Shown here piece after piece: positions 31,515-37,152 of a stretch of DNA of 37,152 nucleotides; within the stretch, counting starts at the first letter, position 1; each line of letters opens with the position of its first letter. This DNA comes from CAYONP01 sp964405335 (GTDB taxonomy: Bacteria > Armatimonadota > UBA10988). The notes under the pieces are model-generated. The model ran no database searches. It was not told the DNA's origin and saw nothing but the letters and a program-made list of their open reading frames with translations. The position numbers were made by a program, and so were the translations under genes. The stretch covers positions 1 to 37,152 of the forward strand of contig CAYONP010000057.1 in NCBI GenBank assembly GCA_964405335.1. The letters run 5' to 3'.

Positions 31515-33029
31515 TTGAGCCTCGAGATACCCCGATCGACGCAGCGGCGCTGGCTGGTGGCCGGGGCGGTGCTGTGCAATCTGGCCTATCTGCCTTATCA
31601 CTGGCTGCCCGAGCCGCTCGAGGCGTGGCTGCCGGCGCTGTTCATCCTGCTCGGGCCGGCGCCGATCCTGGCCGCCTTCGCCTGCGGCGGTGGGGCTCGG
31701 CGCGGGGCCAAGGTGATGACCCTCTGGTTCGGCGGCGGCGGCCTCTGGCTGACGCAGGTCGAACCGCAACTGGGCATCTTCGCCTGGCTCTTCATGAGCC
31801 TCACCATGGCCGGCTGGGGGCTGCTCTTCGGCGCCATCTTCGGCCTGCTGCGCGAGCGGCTTGGGCCGGGACCGATGCTGGCGGTCAGCCCGCTCGCCTG
31901 GGCCGGCTGGGAGATGGTCCGCTGCTGGACCCCCATCGGCACCGCCTGGTGTGGTCTGGCCCACGCCTGGTGGAAGCTACCGGCGCTGCTCCAGCCCTGC
32001 GAGCTGACCGGCTACCGCGGGATCAGCGCGGTCATCGCCTGCTTCGCCGCCGCCGGCGCGTACCGGCTGGTCCGCCTGCCCGGCGGGCGACGGATGCTCG
32101 CCGTCGCCCTCGGCCTGACCGCGGCCTGCTGGCTCTATGGCCTGGCCGCCGGCGAGCGCTGGCGCGGCGACGAGGGCGAGCCGGTGACCGCCGCGCTGAT
32201 CCAGGCCAACGTGCCGCTGGCCTGGAAGCAGGGCGACCAGCCGGTCGACCTGTTCGTCCGCCACGCCGGCATGAGCTGGCTGGTCGAGCCGCCGATCGAC
32301 CTGATTGTCTGGCCCGAGACGGCGGTGCCGGCGCAGATCTTCGCCATCGACGGGTTCGTCGAGCGGATGGCCGCCATCGCGCGCGCCAAGCAGGCCACGC
32401 TGGTCGCCACCGGCGCCGATGTGATTCCGCCGGACGACCCGGAGAGCCGCATCTACACCAATGCGGCGGTGGTCTACGGCCCGTCGGGCGACCGCGTCGG
32501 GCACTACCACAAGGTTCATCTGGTCATCCTCGGCGAGTACATCCCCGGCCGCAACTGGCCGCTGCTGCGCTGGATCGCCGGCCAGTCGCCGCAATACTAT
32601 GGCGGGTGGGAGTACTCCGCGGTCGATACGCCGGCCGGGCGGTACGGCTTCCCCATCTGCTACGAGAGCATCTTCCCCCAAGACTGCCGCGCCATGGTGC
32701 GCAACGGCGCCGAGGCGCTGTTCATGCTGACCAACGACGACCAGCTCACCGCGGTGGGTGGGCGGCAGCACTATCAGCAGGCGATCTTCCGCGCCATCGA
32801 GCTGCGCCGCTGGGTGGCCCGCTGCGCCAACTGCGGCATCTCGGCCTTCATCGACCCAAGCGGCCGCGTCCACGAGCAGACCGAGTGGGGCGAGCAGACC
32901 ATCCTCCGCGGCACGCTCCACCGCCGCAGCGGCTTGACCGTCTACGCCCGCTGGGGTGACTGGTTCGGCTGGCTCTGCCTGCTGCTGCCGGCCGGGGCGG
33001 TTGTCCGCGCTACGCGGCGATCCGCGTAG
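31515..33029 (+). CDS. Apolipoprotein N-acyltransferase paralogue (second copy)
   Basis: 504 aa, the same architecture as the preceding gene, with the complete triad Glu268 (IVWPETAVPA), Lys333 (YHKVHLVILGEYIPGRNW) and Cys382 (FPICYESIFP), and again TNDDQLT. The membrane part is clearly diverged from copy one while the nitrilase half is similar, which suggests an old tandem duplication. The start is TTG at 31515 with only a weak AAGGCGG upstream; no better start is visible. It could N-acylate another lipoprotein pool or transfer a different acyl chain, which is inference. Confidence 0.85.
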   Translation: MSLEIPRSTQRRWLVAGAVLCNLAYLPYHWLPEPLEAWLPALFILLGPAPILAAFACGGGARRGAKVMTLWFGGGGLWLTQVEPQLGIFAWLFMSLTMAGWGLLFGAIFGLLRERLGPGPMLAVSPLAWAGWEMVRCWTPIGTAWCGLAHAWWKLPALLQPCELTGYRGISAVIACFAAAGAYRLVRLPGGRRMLAVALGLTAACWLYGLAAGERWRGDEGEPVTAALIQANVPLAWKQGDQPVDLFVRHAGMSWLVEPPIDLIVWPETAVPAQIFAIDGFVERMAAIARAKQATLVATGADVIPPDDPESRIYTNAAVVYGPSGDRVGHYHKVHLVILGEYIPGRNWPLLRWIAGQSPQYYGGWEYSAVDTPAGRYGFPICYESIFPQDCRAMVRNGAEALFMLTNDDQLTAVGGRQHYQQAIFRAIELRRWVARCANCGISAFIDPSGRVHEQTEWGEQTILRGTLHRRSGLTVYARWGDWFGWLCLLLPAGAVVRATRRSA

Positions 33030-33147
33030 GCCGACCGTCCCGGTCGGCGCAGGCGGCAACCCATCGCATGTCGACCGAGACGGTCGACCTACGCGGTCGG
33101 CGCAGGCGGCAACCCATCGCGTGTCGACCGAGTCCGTCGACCTACGC
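33030..33147. repeat. Hairpin repeats with 53-bp period after lnt copy 2
   Basis: Hairpins at 33030-33048 (GCCGACCGTCCCGGTCGGC, stem 8, loop 3, right after the stop), 33070-33088 (GTCGACCGAGACGGTCGAC, stem 8, loop 3) and 33123-33141 (one mismatch). A direct repeat of 53 nt (33042-33094 and 33095-33147) carries GCGCAGGCGGCAACCCATCG. It could terminate the ktr-lnt transcript, although no T run follows. Confidence 0.78.
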
Positions 33148-33207
33148 CGTCGGCCGCATGAAGGGCCCGGCGGTCGCTCGGCCAATGGCCCGGCGAAGGA
33201 CCTGCCG

Positions 33208-35187
33208 ATGCCCGAGCCGCCGCGCGTCGCCGTCCATGCCACCCACGAAGCCGCGCAGAAGCTCGGCGGCATCGGCGCGGTGCTGGCCGGCCTGCTGCCC
33301 GAACCGGCCTACCAGCAGGCCTTCGCGCGCACGCTGCTGGTCGGCGCCTATCTCTTCCCGGCCGACGGCTCGGTGCTCGACGACCCGGGTTTCGCGGTGA
33401 GGTTCGACTCGGCGATGCCGGGGTCGTCGGACCCGTCCCTCGCGGCGGTGGCCGAGCATCACGGCGTGCGGCTGGTTCACGGCACCCGCGAGGTGGCGCC
33501 CGGCTGCCGCGTCGAGGTGCTGCTGGCCTCGCCCGAGGGCGCCCGGCAAGCCCAGCTCGACGCCTGGCGCGAGGCGGTGCGCGAGCGGTTCGGATTCGAC
33601 CTCCGCGCCTGCGACGACTGGCCGGCGGTGACCGAGCGCGAGGACCACCGGCTCGAGCGCCTGCTCGACCCGACCTCGACCCGCGCCGACGTGCCCGATC
33701 AACCGCTCCGCGACGCCGCCGGCGAGCTGCTGCCGGGCGGTGCGCGGTGGGTCGACGGCCGGGCCGTCTTCCCGCCGATCCCGGCCCTCGACGCCTTCAC
33801 CGGCTTCGCCGCCTCGAACCGCTACCTGCTCGAGCTGCAGGTACACACCTTCATTGCCCCGGCGCTCTGGGCCGCCGTCGAGGTGCTGCTCGGCGAGGCG
33901 CCGCGCGGCCGGGTCACGCTGTTCGCGCACGACTGGGTCGGCGTGCCGGTCTACTGGGCGGCGCAGTTGTCGGGCGCGCCGCCCGGGCAGAGCGATTATT
34001 TCGCCCACGAGGCGCGCATCTTCCGGCTCCTGGCCGAGGGCGCGCTGGTTGACTGGGCCGACGTGCTCGACCAGGTCTGCTGTCACGAAGGCCACGACGC
34101 CGCGCTCTACCCCTACCTCCGCCGGGCCGCCGCCGCGGGCTATGACCTCGACCGCATGTTCCCCGGCGGCGGCGGCTTCCAGACCATTCCCTATCACCGC
34201 CTGGGCCGCGAGGCAGGCCGGTTCGACCGCATCGTCACCGTCGGCCGGCTGGTCCGCGACGAGCTGCGCGTGGCGCTGCGCCCGCCCGATCGGCCCGACA
34301 TCGCGCTCTGCCCGAACGGCATCCCCAGCCCGCGGGTGACCGCCGACGAGGCGTGGGAGTCGCGCCGCCGGCTGGCCGCGGTGGCCGAACAGGCGACCGG
34401 CTTTGCGCCCGAGCTGGTGGTCACCGGCGTGATGCGGCCCGAGCTGTCCAAGGCGCCGTGGCGGATGGTCGGCCTGCTGCGCGAGCTGGCCGGCCGCGGC
34501 CGGCGGGTTTGCTGCTTCTGGCTCTCGGCGCCGCGGCCGCGGCCGACCGCCGAACAGGTCGCGCGCTGGGCGGCCGACTATGGCTGGCCGCTCGATCACC
34601 GCCCCGGCCCCGCCGGCGACCTGCGCGCCGAGGAGCGGGCGCTGTGGCGGGCCATCGAGCGCCTGAACCACGACTTCGCCGGCACGGCGCATCTGCTCTA
34701 CGTCAACCAGTTCGGCTGGGGGCCGGGGCTGCTCGGCGCGCTTGACCCCCTCGCAAGCAGCTTTGCCGACCTGCGCCGCGGGACCGATGTCGAGCTTGGC
34801 CTGTCGGTCTACGAGCCGTTCGGCATCGCCCCGCTGGAGCCCTACTTCGCCGGCGCGCAGTGCCTGCTCTCCGATGCCTGCGGCTGCGCCCACGAGCTGC
34901 TCGCGCTCGGCGCCGGCGAGACGGTGGTGATCGGCCGGTTCACCGCGCACGACCTGGACCCGGCGGAGGTCGACGATGCCGCGCGGCGGGCGATCGAGGA
35001 GCGGGTCTACGGCGAGCTTGCCGAGGCGCTGTGCAGTCGGCTTCCGCCGGCGGCCGGTCCGCTCGACGAGTCGGCCTGGCTGGCGCGCCGCGCGGCGCAG
35101 TTGGCGGCGGTGGCGCCGTACCGCGAGGCGCTGTCATGGCGCGCCGCGGTCGAGCGGGGTCTGCTGCCGGCGTTGGGGCTCGCCTGA
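33208..35187 (+). CDS. Glycogen-synthase-like GT-B glycosyltransferase
   Basis: 659-aa protein. The N-terminus VHATHEAAQKLGGIGAVLAGLL corresponds to the K.GGLGDV nucleotide-sugar loop of GT5 glycogen/starch synthases, and FAHDWVGVPVYWAAQ to their HDW motif. The C-terminal half has SVYEPFGIAPLEPYFAGAQCLLSDACGCAHEL, the acceptor/donor-binding E-x7-E region of retaining GT-B enzymes. It is longer than typical GlgA (about 480 aa) because of inserts near 90-190 and 400-480. ATG at 33208 has AAGGA 9 nt upstream. No other glycogen genes are nearby, so the polymer made is uncertain. Confidence 0.68.
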   Translation: MPEPPRVAVHATHEAAQKLGGIGAVLAGLLPEPAYQQAFARTLLVGAYLFPADGSVLDDPGFAVRFDSAMPGSSDPSLAAVAEHHGVRLVHGTREVAPGCRVEVLLASPEGARQAQLDAWREAVRERFGFDLRACDDWPAVTEREDHRLERLLDPTSTRADVPDQPLRDAAGELLPGGARWVDGRAVFPPIPALDAFTGFAASNRYLLELQVHTFIAPALWAAVEVLLGEAPRGRVTLFAHDWVGVPVYWAAQLSGAPPGQSDYFAHEARIFRLLAEGALVDWADVLDQVCCHEGHDAALYPYLRRAAAAGYDLDRMFPGGGGFQTIPYHRLGREAGRFDRIVTVGRLVRDELRVALRPPDRPDIALCPNGIPSPRVTADEAWESRRRLAAVAEQATGFAPELVVTGVMRPELSKAPWRMVGLLRELAGRGRRVCCFWLSAPRPRPTAEQVARWAADYGWPLDHRPGPAGDLRAEERALWRAIERLNHDFAGTAHLLYVNQFGWGPGLLGALDPLASSFADLRRGTDVELGLSVYEPFGIAPLEPYFAGAQCLLSDACGCAHELLALGAGETVVIGRFTAHDLDPAEVDDAARRAIEERVYGELAEALCSRLPPAAGPLDESAWLARRAAQLAAVAPYREALSWRAAVERGLLPALGLA

Positions 35188-35385
35188 AGCCGTCGCGCAA
35201 GGTGCGGCCGGATGGAGTGTTGCAGTCGACGAGGGTCAAGCGGGCGGCTTCGCCGGCCGTGGAACCGATGGGTTAGAATAGGAGTCCGGTGACTCACACC
35301 GCCGAGAGAGAAACCACCGGCGGCGGGTGGGGAGCAGCGAGCGCGGTCGCCGGATGGCCCGGGGGTCGCCCCGACGGAGTCGAGC
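35188..35385 (+). promoter_or_regulatory. Leader region of the prepilin-like gene
   Basis: 198-nt gap. A -10-like TAGAAT (35274-35279) matches five of six positions, but the best -35 (TTCGCC at 35249) is poor and 19 nt away. It would give a leader of ~100 nt that can fold around CACCGCC/GGCGGCG words. No known riboswitch was recognised. Confidence 0.3.
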
Positions 35386-36051
35386 ATGGACAGACTGAGC
35401 CGCCGGTCGCCGCGCGGATTCACGTTGATCGAGCTGCTGGTGGTGATGGCCATCATCTCGATCTTGGCGAGCATGTTGTTTCCCTCGTTCGCCAAGGCTC
35501 GGGGCAAGGCGCGGCAGACGGTCTGCGGTAGCAACATCGGCCAGATCGCGAAGATGTTCATCATGTACGCGATGGACTACGACGGGCACTGGCCGGTGAC
35601 CGACCTGACCAACCAGCAATGCGATTTCAACCGCGCCGGCCATTATGTCGATGACTGGACCACCACGCCGGTGACCAACTGGGCCCAGGCGGTCTACACC
35701 TACAGCCGCAACTACCAGATCTACGAGTGCCCGAGCAACTACGGTCGGGCGATCGGTTCGAGCTTCTCCATCCCACCGCTCAGCTATCTGATGAACGGCT
35801 GCGCCAGCGGTCTGCTGCAGGATCACGCGCCCGACGGCGCGAGCACCGTGCTGCTCTGGGAGATGCCCTACGCGATGAGCGACGCGCGGGTCAACCCGAC
35901 GCGGACCTGGTTCTGTTTCTTCTGGGGCTGGGCGCCGCACGACGGCTTCTTCGAGATCGCCTTCCAGGATGGGCACGTCAAGGCGACGCAGGAGACTCGC
36001 GTCGCCGACCATATCTGGAACCAGCCGTTCCCGAATATGTTCTACTACTGA
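35386..36051 (+). CDS. Type IV prepilin-like protein (N-methylation site)
   Basis: 221 aa. RSPRGFTLIELLVVMAIISILAS is a classical prepilin leader: cleavage after the Gly, mature Phe1, Glu5, and a hydrophobic helix. FPSFAKARGKARQTVCGSNIGQI follows, then a globular part with cysteines, and near the end FFEIAFQDGHVKATQ, the 'DGH' motif of the H-X9-DG pseudopilin-like families common in planctomycetes, Lentisphaerae and Armatimonadota. Probably a pilin or a type II secretion pseudopilin exported and methylated by PilD, which is not in the window. GGAG lies 8 nt upstream of ATG. Confidence 0.85.
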   Translation: MDRLSRRSPRGFTLIELLVVMAIISILASMLFPSFAKARGKARQTVCGSNIGQIAKMFIMYAMDYDGHWPVTDLTNQQCDFNRAGHYVDDWTTTPVTNWAQAVYTYSRNYQIYECPSNYGRAIGSSFSIPPLSYLMNGCASGLLQDHAPDGASTVLLWEMPYAMSDARVNPTRTWFCFFWGWAPHDGFFEIAFQDGHVKATQETRVADHIWNQPFPNMFYY

Positions 36052-36072
36052 GCGCGCGGGGAGTAGTTCGAG

Positions 36073-36615
36073 ATGGCCACTCCGCTCTTCCTCCGTGACC
36101 CGCTGTGGGCCGGCCTGATCTGGAAGCTGGGCCTGACCATCTTCTGCGTCGCCGTCTACCTCGGCATCCGTGACGAGCGCCGGCGCCACCAGTGGTGGCT
36201 CCATGTGCTCTCGTTCTTCCGCCTGGCCAATCCCGACGAAGACAACGAAGACACGATGATCATGAGCCGGCTGATCTTCCGCTGGTCGTCGGTGCTCATG
36301 ATCATCCTCACCCTCTACCACGGCTGGAAGCTGTTCGACCGCGCCTTCCACCCGTTCAGCGAGGCGGTCGATGCCGACACCCTGCCCGACGCGCAGCCGG
36401 GCGTCGGCGGCGGCGGCAACGTCGGCGGCGGGCGATTCGCCCCGCCCGAGGCCACCGACCTGCCCGACGCCGACGCCGGACGACTGCCCCAGCGGCCCGA
36501 CCCCGAAACCGTCGACGAGCTGCCCACCGGCGGCGGTGGTGCCGTCCGGCTGCAGGGCGTGCCGGGGCGAATGGGCGATCAGCAACCGCCCACCGGTGAG
36601 GGCGATCCGTATTGA
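36073..36615 (+). CDS. Small two-TM protein with Gly/Pro/Asp-rich tail
   Basis: 180 aa. Two hydrophobic helices (about 10-33 and 66-84) are separated by a charged loop (RDERRRHQWWLHVLSFFRLANPDEDNED). The last ~90 residues are low-complexity, with GVGGGGNVGGGRF, PEATDLPDADAG and GGGG runs, and look disordered. GGGGAG precedes the ATG. Its stop overlaps the sirtuin start as TTGA. I do not recognise the family; it might assist assembly of the neighbouring prepilin-like protein, but that is only position. Confidence 0.6.
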   Translation: MATPLFLRDPLWAGLIWKLGLTIFCVAVYLGIRDERRRHQWWLHVLSFFRLANPDEDNEDTMIMSRLIFRWSSVLMIILTLYHGWKLFDRAFHPFSEAVDADTLPDAQPGVGGGGNVGGGRFAPPEATDLPDADAGRLPQRPDPETVDELPTGGGGAVRLQGVPGRMGDQQPPTGEGDPY

Positions 36616-37152
36616 GCCTGCCGGCCGAGCTGTGCCAACGGCTCCGCGCCGCGCGGCACCTCTGTGTGCTGACCGGCGCCGGCATCTCGGCCGAGAGCGG
36701 CGTGCCCACCTTCCGCGACCATCAGACCGGCTTCTGGAGCCGCTACCGGCCCGAGGACCTGGCCACCGCCGACGGCTTTCGGCGCGACCCGAAGCTGGTC
36801 AGTGACTGGTACGCCGAACGGCGCCGGCTGTGCGCCGCCGTCGAACCGAACCCCGGCCACCGGGCCCTGGTCGAGCTCGAACGGCGCCTGCCGCGATTCA
36901 CGTTGATCACCCAGAACATCGACGGCCTGCACCAGCGCGCCGGTAGCCGCGCGCCGATCGAGCTGCACGGCAGCCTGCTGCGCCTGCGGCGGCTGAGCGA
37001 CGACCGGGTGGTCACCGCCTGGGACGAGACCGAGAGCCCGCCGCGCTGCCCGGCAACCGGCGAGCTGCTGCGGCCCGATGTGGTCTGGTTCGGCGAGCTG
37101 CTGCCGGCCGCGCCGATGGCCGCCGCCACCGCCGCCGCCGGCGACTGCGACC
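36612..37152 (+). CDS. Sir2-family NAD-dependent protein deacylase (partial)
   Basis: First 180 aa of a sirtuin; the frame runs off the window. GAGISAESGVPTFRD (22-36) binds NAD, TQNIDGLHQRAG (100-111) and catalytic His119 in ELHGS are present, and LLRPDVVWFGE follows. Tyr67 and Arg70 in DWYAERR match the YxxR pair that makes SIRT5/CobB-type sirtuins prefer succinyl or malonyl lysine. The zinc-binding cysteines are mostly missing: the usual first CxxC after HGS is replaced by LLRLRRLSDD, and only Cys146 of the second pair remains. Start is TTG overlapping the previous stop (TTGA), with GTGAGGG upstream. Confidence 0.85.
   Translation, partial: MSLPAELCQRLRAARHLCVLTGAGISAESGVPTFRDHQTGFWSRYRPEDLATADGFRRDPKLVSDWYAERRRLCAAVEPNPGHRALVELERRLPRFTLITQNIDGLHQRAGSRAPIELHGSLLRLRRLSDDRVVTAWDETESPPRCPATGELLRPDVVWFGELLPAAPMAAATAAAGDCD

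Noticed and set aside
33030..33147. CRISPR or tRNA-like array
   Set aside because: Only two direct repeats of 53 nt, no unique spacers, and hairpins unlike tRNA arms.
35290..35385. Riboswitch in the prepilin-like leader
   Set aside because: No conserved core of cyclic-di-GMP, cobalamin or other familiar riboswitches could be matched.

Overview
This window is the replication-origin neighbourhood of a GC-rich bacterial chromosome. The core order is rpmH-rnpA-yidD-yidC-jag and parA-parB running leftward, and dnaA-dnaN-recF-dciA running rightward. DnaA boxes lie on both sides of dnaA and two parS palindromes bracket the parAB segment. The organism is probably diderm: it has two apolipoprotein N-acyltransferases, a PEP-CTERM protein and a type IV prepilin-like protein. 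Prepilin-like proteins with a late 'DGHVK' motif, PEP-CTERM tails and a DUF4446 gene beside parAB would suit Armatimonadota, Sumerlaeota or PVC-like lineages, but the phylum cannot be fixed from this sequence alone.

Layout. 0-4.4 kb, leftward: a GT39-like glycosyltransferase, a class I methyltransferase, and an ActP-type sodium:solute symporter with its DUF4212 small subunit. 4.5-7.7 kb: a VOC protein, an ArsC/LMW-phosphatase-like protein convergent with it, then a rightward cassette of a 32-aa peptide, a sigma-70-like protein, a TPR-like protein and a 4-TM HEAT-repeat protein. 7.9-10.9 kb, leftward: aspartate aminotransferase and a glutamine-dependent NAD synthase split into two overlapping genes. 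10.9-12.3 kb: a degenerate ceramidase-like protein and tRNA-Ser(UGA). 12.5-15.7 kb: DUF4446, DUF167, parB, parA and an AIM24/TIGR00266 protein. 15.7-18.7 kb: jag, yidC, yidD, rnpA, rpmH. 18.9-19.8 kb: a PEP-CTERM protein. 19.8-22.1 kb: a repeat-rich origin region, dnaA, and a second DnaA-box region. 22.1-26 kb: dnaN, recF, dciA and a two-TM RCK potassium channel. 26-27.7 kb: an NAD(P)-binding epimerase-like protein and an M50-like membrane protease. 27.9-33 kb: ktrB, ktrA and two tandem lnt genes. 33.2-37.2 kb: a glycogen-synthase-like glycosyltransferase, a prepilin-like protein, a small membrane protein and a sirtuin cut by the window end.

Genes are packed tightly: many junctions are 1-4 nt overlaps (ATGA, GTGA, TTGA, TAATG), so translational coupling is pervasive. 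By contrast the few intergenic gaps are loaded with repeats. They hold three copies of a ~130-bp MITE-like element with terminal inverted repeats, a 35-bp repeat array next to dnaA that one MITE copy interrupts, heptad (NTGCCGN) arrays at three loci, short perfect palindromes, and a 53-bp hairpin repeat after the second lnt. Several promoters can be read directly: dnaA and rpmH share the extended -10 TGCTATACT, and ktrB has a textbook promoter so close to its start codon that its mRNA is probably leaderless.

The most unusual points are the repeat architecture at the origin, a YidC whose periplasmic domain looks helical and TPR-like, the split NAD synthase, a K+ channel with a GYS instead of GYG filter, a ceramidase-like protein without metal ligands, a sirtuin without its zinc cysteines, and the uncharacterised peptide/sigma/TPR/HEAT cassette.
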